From contig NC_088325.1 in NCBI RefSeq assembly GCF_910592395.1, positions 14,014,109-14,078,108 on the forward strand: DNA of 64,000 nt. The letters run 5' to 3'. Positions 1 through 27,700 of this stretch are shown here, piece after piece. This stretch comes from Lineus longissimus. Lineage: Eukaryota; Nemertea; Pilidiophora; Heteronemertea; Lineidae. A program made the position numbers and the translations under genes. A model generated the notes under the pieces. The model was not told the DNA's origin and did not search any database. It saw nothing but the letters and a program-made list of their open reading frames with translations. Position 1 is the first letter of the stretch, and every line of letters begins with the position of its first letter.

Positions 1-437
1 TTGCCCTAAAATGACTTCAAATTGTCGAAACACCGTCCTCCGTTAAAAGTATAATAAACATGTTCAAGTAAACACCATCTTGGGTTATGTTTTATCATTA
101 TTAAATCGATGGCCCCATATTTACAGAAGAGTGAGCTCAACATTCTCCTCAGTTTTTCTAAAATCACCAAAGTAGAACTGTACAAAAGGTATTGGTGATA
201 GGAGAAAATATGAGGGGTGTGCACCAACTATAGTACCAAACCTTGCCAGAAGATGGCACTCGTGAAAATCTATTGAGACAGTCAATTCAACCCCGTATTA
301 TTTTGGTTCTTGGCACCTTTCTCTACAAAATGCAAGACAGTCTATTCACCTGTTGGTCACTTAGGAAACATAACAATCTGGCCCACGTGGCTGGTGCCTA
401 AAGTCTTCTTTAAAACTAAATGATTGTATTCAGAGTT

Positions 438-15240
<14,803 letters not shown>

Positions 15241-16017
15241 TTCCAATCTGATCGTCAGTGGCGACTCAGTGAGTCAGTGTCAGATGGTTCTACTCGTAAA
15301 TGTCACAGCGCCATCTTGTCGTTATTTACTGCCCTGAAATGATAGATATTTCTTCTCAATATACATTACATTATGGATCTTTCTCCAAGCATTGATGTAC
15401 ATAGGCCTACATACTTAATAGTACTACACACACACAACCAAGTCCAATGTCGTGATTCTTAGCCTAAAGCTTGATAAAACCCCCTAAAACTTTACTTGAA
15501 AGACAACATGAACAATAAGACTATACATCAAAAATCTAACTTAGACACTTGGCCACAATATCCAACTGTTTCTCACCTCTTAGATAAATTCCACGACTAA
15601 GATAGTATATGAATGAACACATATCGTTATTATGATTACTTCCTTGCATTTGTCACGTTTGTGTTGTGAACGGCAAAACACGTAGGTACGCGGTTGAAAA
15701 GCAGCCACAGTGTTGAATCAGTCTCGGTACCAGGAGGAATCCTGCTGTACAATTAGATAGTGCTGCCATCTATATATAATTGATGTAACTACTTGAATCT
15801 ATTTTATACAGGGCGAGTCATAAAACACCCTAGGGTATATTTCAATGAGCAGGACACTTGATGATGATGATGATCATCATCATCATCATCATTCAGGCGT
15901 CATGGTCCAGAATGGGACTTTTGCCTTAGTTGCTGGTTGGCGCATGGGGTCTTGCAAACCAATAAGAAATCAAATCAGTAAAACTCCTTGATGATGATGA
16001 TGATGGTGATAATGATA

Positions 16018-16054
<37 letters not shown>

Positions 16055-16353
16055 ACACGAGAGCATTCTTGTCTGAACACATGCGGGAGGTGGACGGTAA
16101 ACCGGATTGATCATTCCAATGGCCTAATAGGATGACACATTTTCTTTGGGACAATAAATAACCATTACACTGAACTACACCCGCCGAGAGGCTTGTTTAG
16201 ATAACGCCGTATTTTGACCAATCAAATTTGAGGGAACTCGGTTTCCCCGAAAACAAGAAAGCAGCCTCGTTTTAGGAATGATGATTACTTCCTGTTAAAT
16301 TTGGCGAAAATTTCGATTTTTCGCCTCAAATAAACGTCAAATTCTCCGCCAGA
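15241..16353. promoter_or_regulatory. Divergent intergenic region between BACE and RBM7
   Basis: About 1.1 kb separates the two start codons, which point away from each other, so both promoters should lie here. No TATA box can be assigned. It also holds (GAT)n/(ATC)n microsatellites at about 15861-15895 and 15988-16052, the first being a self-complementary GAT/ATC palindrome, and one end of a repeat family (about 16070-16130) whose full copy is at 27805-28199. Confidence 0.6.
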
Positions 16354-17501
16354 ATGGAAGATTCTAAAGATCGTACACTTTGGGTCGGAAATGTATCAGA
16401 TGAAACTACCGAGGAGTTGCTTTATGAGCTTTTTTTGCAGGTAGGATTTGTGATTTTGACCCTTATTTACGTTCCATGATTCTGACGAAACCCCCGATTC
16501 TTGCACTACATGCACGACACTGCATGTGCATACTGTGTACGGCATTATCAGTAGCCTATATCAATGTCTCTTAATACTCTTTGTTATTTCAGGCGGGACC
16601 TTTGGAAAGAGTGACCATACCCAAGGACAGAGAAACTGGAAAACAGAAGAAATTTGCATTTATTACATTCAAACATGAACACTCTGTGCCATTTTGTATC
16701 AACATCTTCGATGGTGTCTATCTCCACCAGCGCAGATTACAAATCAAGACAAGGAACGGATCTGTTCATACTTCCGGGAAGAATCCCGTCGACGCTGATA
16801 AGTGGGGGATAGGACTTTTACCACATCAAAGTAAAGGTCATGGATTGGTAAAACCAAAAAATCCTCCTTTGAATAAAGTTGCTTTAAGAAATGGACGCAG
16901 TTCGGACTCTAATAGTGAGAGCGACCAGGATACTTATAATAATAACGGAGATGAGTATGATACAAGAAGGGTTGTAAACGCAGACCCAGGTTTCCTCATG
17001 CCTCCACCACAGGGAATGCCCGTCCAGATGTTGGGATATCAGGGCCCAGGTCCCCGGAACTATCAGCGGTCACAAACCTGGCCAGGAGTTATGGAGCTTC
17101 CTGATGATCCAAACTCGAATAACGGTCCTAATAACTATGATTCCCGGCCGAAACAAAAATATGATGAAAGGTTTAATGAGCACGATTCTCGAGATGCAAG
17201 TCGTGATTCGCGGGAAGTTAAACGTCGCAGGTTTGAAGAACACTCGCCACGCGATCGTGATGGCGGTAGGAATGTCATTCGTGATCATGATCGGAGTCGG
17301 AGTAATAGGAATAGTAGCTACGATCGCCAGCGGAGCTACGAGCGCACCGACCGGGGTGGCCCTGTTGATAATCAGATACAGCAGATGGCTAATCTGCAGA
17401 TGCAGATGATTCAGCAGCAGCAGATGCAGAATGTTCATGGGCGAAGTTATGGGGGGCCGTCTCAGCATTACTCTGGTAATGGTGGGTACAGGCGGTATTA
17501 A
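16354..17501 (+). CDS. RBM7: RNA-binding protein RBM7, NEXT complex subunit
   Basis: Two coding exons, 16354-16440 and 16593-17501, joined in phase 0 by a 152-bp GT/AG intron, give 331 residues (human RBM7 is 266). One RRM domain covers about residues 8-85: RNP2 is LWVGNV (residues 9-14) and RNP1 is KKFAFITF (48-55), with TEELLYELF and AGPLERVTIPKD as in RBM7/RBM11. The rest is low complexity: a Ser/Asp/Asn-rich stretch, then an Arg/Ser/Asp-rich region around RDSREVKRRRFEEHSPRD and a Gln/Met-rich tail. In vertebrates RBM7 binds ZCCHC8 and MTR4 to deliver nuclear transcripts to the exosome. The start ATG sits in AGAATGG and is the first in frame. The C-terminus is longer than in vertebrates. 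Assignment is firm at the RRM. Confidence 0.93.
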
Positions 17502-20500
17502 AAACCTGGTTGTCAGGCGACAAAGCTACTCTTTTGGAGAAGCTACTTTTACACATACTTTGACAAAGTTATATTCCCACATGGCATGGTACAAGCAAAA
17601 GGAACAGATGCAGTGCCTGCGTTACCTCCCGGTTATGCCTCACTCACCCTAAAGCAAGACTTGCCAAAGGTGGCCTGAATTGAACAACAGTTTTAATATT
17701 GAGATGACCTTTGGTCATGTACATTTTGTACCTTTGTAAATTTGTTAAGAATGTTTTAAATAGTATTTCACATCTGTTTTAGGCGCACAGAAATTTTATT
17801 TATGTGGTCTGTTGTGAGATGGATGATTTTTTCCCTGTACATTTCGGTATTTGAGGAGCAGTGGATCCTTTGGAAGTGATTGAGACAAACGGCCAAGCAG
17901 GGAGCCAGAAGGCCTTAAATTGTGAATGATTGGGACTACAATGTACTAGACAGTATCCACTTCAAAACACACTCTGACTTTGTCTGACAAATCCTTCGAC
18001 CTTCTCTCTTAGTCTTATAAAGGCTGCTGCAGTACCTGTGTTGGAACTAAAAAGATTTTTAAATATTATTAGACAAACTAAAAAAAGAGATAATCAAGTT
18101 GCTTAGACTGATATCTTTGGATTGCTATGGAAATCAGGGAACCCAGATGCCTAGCTCAGAGTCTGAGAGCAGTGCGGTGGACTTGTATTCCAAAGTTTGT
18201 TGGGGAGAAGCCCAGTCAAAGCAACGTGATTTTTCTTGGTCTAATTAAATCAATTTTTCAGATATAGTTTACTTGATTGTTGAATCAACATTAGCAGAGG
18301 AATCACTGCGAGCTGATGATTGGCGTCAATTAACATCGAGCCAAATGGGCATTTTCTGTTTTTAACTACTCAAAGTACTTTTAGAAACTGGCAGCCAATT
18401 TTAACCACCTTTTTTGTGCTGGGCAGCTTTGGTGTAAATATTTACAGATCCATATTTTAAGATTCTGATTTGTCTGATTTATTATTGGGCGTCTGAATAT
18501 GCTTTTAAGTTGCTCAATCATGAATGTGAGCTCGAGTGAGTATCAAAGTTCCTCCTATATTCTTGCCTTCACCTGATGAATTATTTCACATTGATGAATG
18601 ATGTTGTCTGCGTATATATTCTGCTGATTTTCACTGGTTGTATTCATTTTGCTATGTTACGGAAAGCTGTAATTCTGCCTGTTCTACAAGTATGTCAAGG
18701 TCCTGTTTCAAGGTGATTTTAATGCACATGTAGATGTGGATGTACATGTACAATGTCTCATGTCAATTAGTTATCCAAGTTTTCCATACTGTATTTACAT
18801 GTAGTTATTGGCCACACTAATTACCAACTAAAACAGACTAAAACTAAATTGCCGTTTGCTTGAAATTTCTTTCAAAGTTGTCAGTGACATTTATAAATGT
18901 CAGGGAAGGTTGACTTTGGTTGGTAATTAGAAGGACCCTTTATTATTTTTCTCATCTTTCACAGTATGTTCTTCCTTTGTTCTGTACTTCCGAATTATAT
19001 TGTCCTTGGCACTTATGTTTTTTGGCTCTCACTTTTAAATTGCTGGTTATAAACTTTGTCTAGTGGTTGCTACTTAGTGGGTGTATAGTGGTAGTATTCT
19101 GTATTGTAATAAGTTTGCAATTTGAGATTGTTAGGAGTTTCAACTGTTGTACACTATGGAGTATAGGTACACTGTATCCAAAGATATTCTATCATAGCAA
19201 TTGTGTCATCACCAATGAGGAACCGGCATTAAGATAAATGCCAGTGGCGGCGCCACAATCGATCGTACCTTCTGACGCCATGACGTCATTTTCTGGTCTG
19301 TTGACGTCGCATGAGGTCAATCACGGGAAACCATTGCGTACATTTTTGCACAGGATTTCAACAACAGAAAACGTGCCCAATAACTGGCATCGCGCATATT
19401 TTCCGCAAAATTATCTTAAGAAACTGATAGCTCAATAGATTTAAAACAGGAAGATGCAAACGTCGCCGAAATCGGTCGAAAATAAGCGATCGTTTTCGGG
19501 CTCAGAAATAACATGATAATGCATTGGAAATGGAGAGTTTTGGTATGATCGATTGCAGCGCCACGCGGCGGATAAATCGCGCCGGTTCCTCATTGAATGA
19601 GCTAATCGATACCAGGATGTATGTGCAGGCAAAATAACTGAAGTCAAGAGTCAGGCTTGGACTTTGTCCTCATTCCTAGTGAAAAACTCGAGGCCTACTT
19701 TGGCTGGTTTTTGTTTTGGGAATTTGATGAAACTGACAAATCTTTACCGTATTTGCTGCATTAACTGCACAGCCTGGTCCGATTGTCATCATCAGGCGTC
19801 CCGAGTTTGGCCTTTGCCTTAGTCTGATCTGTCATACTAAAAAACTTCTTTGAGGACTTTGAATCAATACATACAGTTGACAGAAATTAGAACAAAATTT
19901 CCCGATTTTGTACCTTGTTGACTGCGCATACTCATGAATGATCACCTCGGCCTAATCTGGCATGCACATGAGTATACCGAATACAAAATATTTGAATCTA
20001 TTTCCAAATTCTGTCACTTGTGGCGCTGGTTCAGACCCCTGAAAGAAGTATTCTTTGTTGCCTTTGAAACTTCCAGCTTCGTTTTCTTCCATTTGTTATA
20101 TTTTTTCATTCACTTGTTTTTTAAGTCGATTCACTGGCACTTTGGCTTATGTTTTTCTGTTGGTGGTCAGAGGCAAAGTGAGGTGAGATCACCCTAGCTT
20201 GATAATACAACAAACTCAAAGATTGACAGTTTGCTGTCGAAATTGAAAATCAAGTATTTGAAGAATTGTCAAGTCGAAACAACTCCCACCCACCCCCACC
20301 ACCCGGCACAGTATTTTGCTCTCTGGCCAGTGACAGATTAAACTTTGCCACGTTATACCGAGTCTTTGATGGTTTCTGCATGTGAGTGAATGAACATGTA
20401 TTTGAGAATGTGCATGTAGTTGTTATATATTAGTCCTGATAAAGTTTGTCTTGAAATGTTAGCAATATCTGACTCTGTCACTTTATAGTGTTGTTTTTCA

Positions 20501-21200
20501 GTCTAAGTCATCAACTTTGTATTTTTGTACTCCCTCAAGTCCAATCCTTGAACACATTGGATACTAATTTTTCCATTAGATATTCGAAAATATGCAAAAT
20601 GGTGAACAATCAGGACACGTTATGCTTTAGTGTTCGAGCAGATTCTGTCTCGGGGCTACTTTTATGATGCATTTAATGATGTTGATGATTAATCGAAAAA
20701 GACTAAATTGATTAAAAAAACGTAAAAACTTCAGTCATCTGACTGTTGCTCTTTTGGGTTGTCCTAAAATATTGAAAATACTAAAATATTATTTGGCATG
20801 GTTTCTTGAAAATGACCGTGTTTTTAATAACAATATAAAGCATTTTAAGGAATTGAATAATTATTTTTTAACAGTCAATGAGTATGAAATTTCAAATAAA
20901 TATAAGTTGATCTAATATACAAAATCAATGTTGTTTTTTTTTATTGTTTTCATTCAGTAGCCTGAACTTCACCTCGTAGAATAAGTGTTGGGGCTTGCAG
21001 GTACATGTATAGTGGATACAACAAAAGAATCGCCCTGAAAACTTATTCTACATTCTGTACAAGGTGAGTTGTGGCCGTGATATATAGGAAATTATCAGGT
21101 AGTATACCATCATTAGGCACTGTTGGAGTTGATCAAAAAGCAACGACTGTAGAATACCGACAATCGATTGTGACAGTTTATCTAATGGACACCAATGGCC
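17502..21200 (+). other. RBM7 3' UTR and downstream flank
   Basis: AT-rich sequence without a supported gene. An AATAAA at 20895-20900 followed by T-rich text could end a long RBM7 3' UTR of about 3.4 kb, but an earlier end is possible. The only clear structure is the inverted-repeat element at 19213-19595. A short dispersed repeat near 19785-19850 resembles 15885-15940. Confidence 0.45.
19213..19595. mobile_element. 383-bp MITE with perfect 15-bp terminal inverted repeats
   Basis: CAATGAGGAACCGGC at the left end is mirrored exactly by GCCGGTTCCTCATTG at the right. The similarity continues imperfectly to about 57 bp inward (both arms carry a GTGGCG block and CAATCGATC). No clear target-site duplication is visible. 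The element is not coding. Confidence 0.8.
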
Positions 21201-21236
21201 ATCAAAGCCTATTGAATGTGGGGTGCCGACAGTGTA

Positions 21237-21650
21237 GATTATGATAATACGACTACTGGCCACCGATCCCCACTGGCTGTGGAAAAGATAATGCAGACTG
21301 TGACTACATCTACTGGCTACCAATCCCCACTGGCTGTGGAAAAGATAATGGAGACTGTGACTACATCTACTGGCTACCAATCCCCACTGGCTGTGGAAAA
21401 GATAATGCAGACTGTGACTACATCTACTGGCTACCAATCCCCACTGGCTGTGGAAAAGATAATGGAGATTGTGACTACATCTACTGGCTACCAATCCCCA
21501 CTGGTTGTGGAAAAGATAATGGAGACTGTGACCACATCTACTGGCTACCAATCCCCACTGGCTGTGGAAAAGATAATGGAGACTGTGACCACATCTACTG
21601 GCTACCAATCCCCACTGGTTGTGGAGCAGACAATATGGATTGACACAAGA
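21237..21650. repeat. 57-bp minisatellite, about 7 copies
   Basis: Units of 57 bp containing CTGGCTACCAATCCCCACTG repeat about seven times with few substitutions. Since 57 is a multiple of three, the array looks like a protein repeat (TGYQSPLAVEKIMETVTTS on the plus strand) and the other strand is also open. There is no splice context or codon evidence for translation, so it is called a non-coding minisatellite. Confidence 0.9.
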
Positions 21651-21888
21651 CAAGACATCTATTGACCAACAATCCTCATTGATAGTGGAATGCGGACTAT
21701 GGAGACTGTGACAATGCATGCACCGGTGACCAGGGCATAAATGACTGTTCATCCCTCCCACGAGTCATCCGGGCCAAATGTATGAGCATGTCCTCATGAA
21801 GGTCACCTCATCCTGCCAGTCAACTACAAACTGATAAGATACCGAAATACTCAAAACCACAAAATCTTTTTTGTGTTGCCTAGTAGTA

Positions 21889-22066
21889 CAGTAGAACTTC
21901 CCCTAGTGGACATCACTCTATTAAGGACAACCTCTCTGTTAAGGACACAAGTTTTGGTCCCAAATTCGTTGTTTCCATTTAACCTGACCTCTCTCATCCG
22001 GACACCTCTCTATTATGAAGAACATTTGTCAGTCCTAAGGGTGTCCTTAATAGAGAGATTCTACTG
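21889..22066. mobile_element. pogo/Tigger-like MITE, TA-flanked
   Basis: A 178-bp sister of 6433-6609. It begins CAGTAGAACTTCCCC and ends in TAGAGAGATTCTACTG, with TA on both sides. The interior has the same CTCTATTAAGGACA repeats. Confidence 0.8.
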
Positions 22067-22919
22067 TATATGCCAAGTACATAACATTCATAAAAATCAC
22101 AAGAGGTCAAAGTGGACTTCTTTGAAGGTCAAATATTACAGAAAAAGTGGATACAATATATAAATGTACATATTTTATTTTATGATTTACAAAAGATTTT
22201 ACACTCTTAAGTGCAATCATAGGAGCCTTCTTGTCAAGACCACAGGTGTGTACCATTACCGTACATGCAGCATCCTGTTACAAATTTACACAAAAAACCC
22301 TGCCAATATTGTATAAAGGGGTTATCCCTTGGAAATCTCGCTTCTAGCCAAAGCATGCTGAAACCTACTGCAGCTGATTCAGCCCCGCCCATCCATCTGG
22401 TTGTCTGAAGACAGTGCAGAAGGAAAGAAACTACCCATCCTTTTCCAAGCAGCATATGGAACGGGTCTAAGTCAAGTTTACAATTCGGTAGACTAAAAAA
22501 GTGATAGCTTCTATAGCATTTATAAATTTACTAATTACCGGTACTTTACAAAGCGCGGTTTCTGTGACTATAAGCACACATATCATCAATAAACATTTTA
22601 ATAAATAGAATAGAATCAATTGTGGAGGTCTGACAGAACACATACCTAAGCCACGGCAGATTTTATACCTGCTTGCATATGTGGATAATGTTGTTCACAG
22701 CAATAATTATTATGCTAGCTATGCTATGCTTCCAAACAAAGCTATCTCACCTCAAATGTCCCCACCCAACCCGAACCAGCCCAGTTCAGCCCAAAACACC
22801 AAGCCCAGCCCACTCCAACCAGCTTTCATCGAATAACAAAGATAAAGGAAGACAAAGCACATAAAAAGCTATTAACAATCAGGAAAACTTGACAAAAATT
22901 TCCATCAAATGGCACAATT

Positions 22920-23125
22920 ATGCAAGTATAATAAAGTTAAATTTATAAAGCGCTGTTTCCATTTGAAAATGTTCAAAAGCGCTCCCCACTATAGTTGACA
23001 GTCATTAGTTGCGTGAGAAATGTTTTCTGAAAAGCTCAGTTTTTAGAGCCTTCCTGAACTTGTTCAGAGTGTCCTCCTGGCGTAGGCCTTGGCCGAGAGA
23101 GTTCCAAGCCAATGCGGCCCAAGTA
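22920..23125 (-). pseudogene. Decayed LINE reverse-transcriptase C-terminus
   Basis: Read on the minus strand, about 23118 to 23010 encodes WNSLGQGLRQEDTLNKFRKA followed by LKTELFRKHF, the typical last block of CR1/L2/Jockey-like LINE proteins (LWNSLP..IR..S...FK..LKT.LF). The 3' side has TTTATAAAGCGCT, similar to the other LINE tail at 24300. No upstream polymerase domain is present. Confidence 0.6.
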
Positions 23126-23338
23126 CTACATACCTGGTCGTGCTAAAAGGAGCACTGGTTTTATTCCTGAGGCAAAAGACACAATACATTATAGGTGTCC
23201 TATACAGCTTTTGATTTTCATTTTGAAATTCAGCTGTAGTCTATTTCACTATAAAAATTTTGATTTTTTTAGTTTTGAAAAAGCAAACTGTCCTTTTCAT
23301 GTTAAATTCTTAAACCTCAATATCAGTGAATCAGACAA

Positions 23339-23458
23339 TGGGTGATATGAATAAAGACTAGCAAATGCTTTTATCTAAAACTCCATGTACATTTACACTT
23401 GGCCTTTCTGTACAAAATTGAAGTAAAAGCATTTGCTAGCCTTTATTCATATCACCCA
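23339..23458. mobile_element. 120-bp foldback element
   Basis: Arms of about 36 bp (23339-23374 and 23423-23458) are inverted copies starting TGGGTGATATGAATAAAG, with one mismatch near the middle of the arm. A spacer of about 48 bp forms the loop. No coding capacity. Confidence 0.75.
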
Positions 23459-23631
23459 ATAACTACGTAGTGCATTTCTTATAATTCAAATGAACATACA
23501 TGTAGTCCATATACTCTTATACAACTAATTTCAAAGCGATTGTGATTAAATTAATCCAACCTATCATAATCCATTTCTGTTGGACAAGTATATCCCATTG
23601 ATAATCAATAATTGTGCATCAAATACTAGCC

Positions 23632-24033
23632 GCACTTACACCACCTGAAAATGGACCACCAATCTTGGTTCGGGAACCAATGCCGCACCATCGAAAATCC
23701 ACCAAGCGCTTACACCAGCGCTGCAGCTAGTTATAAAATCCGGCTACAGATGGCGCGCAAACAATAAGCAGAACGCGGAAAGCCTTGGCAGAAAGCGCCA
23801 TTTCGAAAGCGCCGCCTGGAGCCGAACCATCTAACTAGCTAATTGCCGATCCATTTGCGCGTACACCACGACAAAGCCGAGCTTTTAACAAGCCGGGCGA
23901 ATTTGGACCATCAAGCTTGGTGGGACAAATTCGCTCGGCAATTTGTATCGGCAATGGATTGCCGAACCAATTTGTCGCGGCAATGTGGTGGTGTAAGTGC
24001 AATTGGTCCACCAATATTTCGTGGTGTAAGCAC
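23632..24033. mobile_element. MITE-like region with CTTACACCACC inverted ends
   Basis: GCACTTACACCACC at 23632-23645 is mirrored exactly at 23987-24000. A second outer copy of GGTGTAAGCAC follows at about 24023-24033, and internal CTTACACCAGC suggests a nested or rearranged element. Related wording (CTTACACCTAT) occurs inside the element at 44279-44705. Confidence 0.5.
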
Positions 24034-24242
24034 AGCTATGATCAATCGTTACACATCTCGTAAGGATCTGATGGCATCTGTTTCCAGGCATGATACGTAG
24101 AAATTGTACAAAAAAACATCTGTCAAAACCTTGTGACACAACCATCAAGCAACAGCTCTCCATAAGCACTTTCCGCTGATCACCATCAGTTTCTTGAGTC
24201 TCGTTTTTGGAAAAAGTTTGGAATCAAAATGGCACCCTAATC

Positions 24243-24650
24243 ATTGAATGAATGAATGAATGAATATAAGAATTTCTATAACGCCTGAATTAAAAGAAAA
24301 ACTTAAATTCTCAGGCGCTTTACAAAGCAAAACACTCCCTGAAAAGGTGTTGTTTCAGGAGAGTTTTGAAAATGTCTATGGAACCAGCAAGCCTGATGTT
24401 GGAAGGTAGCTGGTTCCATAGAACCGGTGATGACTTGTGAAAAGAACGGTCACCAAAGGTTTTGCACTTAGTGCGAGGGACCACCAAAGTTGGAGCAATA
24501 ACAGAGCGGAGATGGTAGGTGGAATGGTGCCTCAGTCTGACCATATCACACAGGTACGCAGGTGCGACTCCATGTATTGCCTTATATGTAAATAAAAGCA
24601 CTTTGAAAACAATCCTGTATTTAACAGGAAGACTTAAGGTCATAAACCTT
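24243..24650 (-). pseudogene. LINE (CR1/L2-like) reverse-transcriptase C-terminal remnant with tetranucleotide 3' tail
   Basis: Minus strand 24643-24320 encodes about 107 residues of the conserved LINE tail: VLLFTYKAIHGVAPAYLCDM, then LVVPRTKCKTFGDRSF, LWNQLPSNIRLAGS and FKTLLKQHLF. It ends 3' in a short (ATTC)n tract near 24245, as CR1/L2 elements do. The polymerase core is missing, so this is a 5'-truncated insertion. It lies 100 bp beyond the last GLB1L exon on the same strand. Confidence 0.85.
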
Positions 24651-24734
24651 GACTATCAAGGTTTACTCTAGTTGCTGGAGACCTGCATAACATAAGGTTG
24701 AGGCCTTTAAAATATTTTGACCCTTTTGGAAAAT

Positions 24735-24740
24735 TTTAAT
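24735..24740 (-). terminator. Candidate ATTAAA poly(A) signal of the beta-galactosidase gene
   Basis: ATTAAA on the minus strand begins 10 nt after the TAA stop at 24751-24753. It is a common variant signal, with no other strong hexamer nearby. Confidence 0.35.
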
Positions 24741-24750
24741 CATCGTTGAG

Positions 24751-27700
24751 TTAAGGTTTCTCGGGTCCCAGCAAAGGTGTATCAAGGAGCTTTACAGCGC
24801 GTAGAGGCTTATGAAGTTCAAAGATGATAATCTGGAAAAGATAAGGCGATCATTTAGAAGTATGAACTGTGCTATGGGTCCACTCTGAAGGCAGTAGAGT
24901 AGGCCACTATTAAGAAGACTGAAAACTTTTGAAGCAAGCAAATTTAGAGCAATTCTAGAGTGGAAGCCACATCGAGTTGGTGGAAGGAGAAGAGGAGGAA
25001 GACACTGTACGAGATTGAAGGGGACGCAAACCTAAGAGGGCCAACAGCATTGATGGATATGCCTGTGGCCTCACAACTGGTGCAATGGTAGACAGAGTCG
25101 CCTTGGTTATCTGTTGAATTTACCTCATTTTTGCCATGCCGCAGCAATGGTCCAGGTAGATATAATGTTTTTTGTGGCCCAACGTCCCAGTATCGACCAA
25201 GGTTGAAATTGTTGATGAACACAACACCTTTGGACCAACCCTGAAATAGAAATACAAGGTAAACTTTCAGTCCAATCAAATGCTTGTCATATTTCAACGC
25301 ATATCTGATTTGGCTGAATTAATAATTGGGAAAGCTAAGTACAGAATTCGAATTTTCCAAAAATTTTGATCAAATGCATGAAGAACACCCATTTTGTGTG
25401 TCAGTGTACAGCTAACACCCCCCCCCCCCTGAGTCGCTTTGAGTCGCATTTCCAGCAGGCCACTATGTAACAAGTTCACATATGTACTGGGTCTTCAAGG
25501 ATACTCACTGTCATGTCAACAAAGGTATCCTGAGGGGACACATCTGGAATGTTGAGTTCACCCGCATGCACAAATGGCATGTTCTCCACTGTTTCAAATG
25601 TTTTCCAACTGGATGACTTAGATAAACTGAAAATAACACACATACACTATTTCATAAAAGAAGACGATAATTCAGATGTCTCAGACACCTGACATTGACA
25701 GCCACAATAGTTAATTCTTGAAAATCATGCGGTTAAACATGATTTGCCAGGACATGGCATGGAGCTTTTTCATGGTGAACACTACATGGGCTGCCGTTAC
25801 TGAGCATAATCAATTTTAGGAATTAGTGCCTATATCAGAACCTGCTCCAAGATAAACAACAGAAAGAAAATGATTTGTCGTACCTGTCTACAAATGGTTT
25901 TTTGAACTCCAGCGGCACAATCTGCCAATGTGTGATGATTTTCCCATCGACATTAACGTCTGCTACGAGACCTTTCCTTTGGGAATTAATCGACAAGTCA
26001 TTGTGTCTGAAGTAATTGACACGACCGAGGTTTTCCACCAGGACCTCTAAATCATTCATGTTACTCATCTGAAATAATGATCAAGGAATACAATCATGAT
26101 TAGAATCTTGAAAGTGCTGCCTTCATAGGAAAAGTGTCCTAATCACAGGTACATGGATAGCAGAAGTAAATCACAGATATGAACTCACTGAAGTTTAATT
26201 GAAATCGACATACCGGAATATTAGTTGTCTCTATGTTAAACTCCTTATCTTTCGTTTTCCAATCGAACGTTCCAAGATGGTGCCCGTTCAGGAAGACTTG
26301 TGCCCGATCCTTTATGCTGTGTTGGAACTTTAGGACGCGCCCCCTCGCTATGGCCGTCCGGTAGAGGACGAATCCATATCCTTGGCCACCATGGTTGTTC
26401 ATGTCTAAATATTCCATGGGGAGCGTTCCTGTCTTGGTGGTGATCCCAATCTGTCAAAAGGAATAATCGTTAGCGTTGATCGAGAACCTACCAATGAACA
26501 ATCATCTAAATAAATTCAAAAGGGTTTGCTTTTTCTTATCACCAATTCCAGCCTCTTGCCCTTTGCAAAGAAGTGATCAGTGATCACGTTGACCTGTGAT
26601 CAATGTCAGACTCGGTGATTACTGATTTGTAGGTGTGCCACATGACCGAGCTCTTCACGGAGTTGTCCAGCTGTCCGTGCGGGATTTTCCACACTACAGA
26701 GAAAACGTGGCATGTGGTGCACCTCTTGGCAACTTGGGGAATCATTTGCTAGGGTGAAAAAGCCGCAATCATAATCCCAGGTAGCAGCAATCTAAATTGT
26801 TCATTTGTACGGCAGTTCATAGAGTAATCTCCAAAGACTACTTACTGTGGTATGGTGGAGCATATCCTTCAAGGCCATAGACTTTGTAAACAGCACCTCT
26901 CCATACGCTTTGGGTTTGATATGCACATCTAAATGTCTCTTAAAATAGGCACCACCTGTAAATGAAGATCGGATTTATAATTTCATGTTAGAGAATATTC
27001 ATTTTGACTGTCTGGACTAAACTCCTTCCGAAGATGATAGTTAACTTACCTTCTTTTACACCCTGGGGATAAAACTTCTGCATCAGTTCCCGTATCTTGT
27101 AACACTTATCGGTTGGGTCGCCTTGTTCATTGAGAGCAGCGTCATAATCTGGAACAAATACGAAAACTGTGAGTGGGCCCAATAGCTCGAAAGCTGTATT
27201 TTCAAACAGATAATACAGCAGCTTTTAAACAGTGCTTTTCATAAACTAGCATCCGTTTTAGCGCCCTTGCTCTCACCATAATTTACGGTGGACTTGTATC
27301 CATGAGCAGCAGAAAATCAATATGACCTTACCATAACTAGTTATAGTGGGCTTGTAGTCATTTTTAGCAGGATCACCGTTGGCACCATTCCAGAAACCAA
27401 AGTTGGTCCCACCGTGGAACATGTAGAAGTTGATGCCTTGCGCTCCGGCCTTCAGCACCTCTCGGACATTATCCTCAAACTCTGAAATAATAACAAACTG
27501 AATGAATTCTATTCTGTTCTCATCAATAATTCATGTTCAATGGTATCTGGGTGATGATGCACACACCAGCGATTGAACAATCCAGTCTAGAACTCGCTGA
27601 CCATCACCAGGATATCTGGCTGTGCCTTCTTGGACCATTCAAACCTGGCTTGGCCTGACACGAGTCATGACTCACGAGCCCAATGACAACTTCCTTTCAA

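Noticed and set aside
21048-21761. Repeat-protein-like frames on both strands
   Set aside because: Explained by the 57-bp minisatellite; both strands are equally open, so there is no evidence for coding.
25100-25123. Read-through of the beta-galactosidase frame past 25124 to a later stop
   Set aside because: GTAAAT at this point is a donor and the exon at 24751-24831 supplies the expected IIIFELHKP family ending, so intron retention is not the main model.
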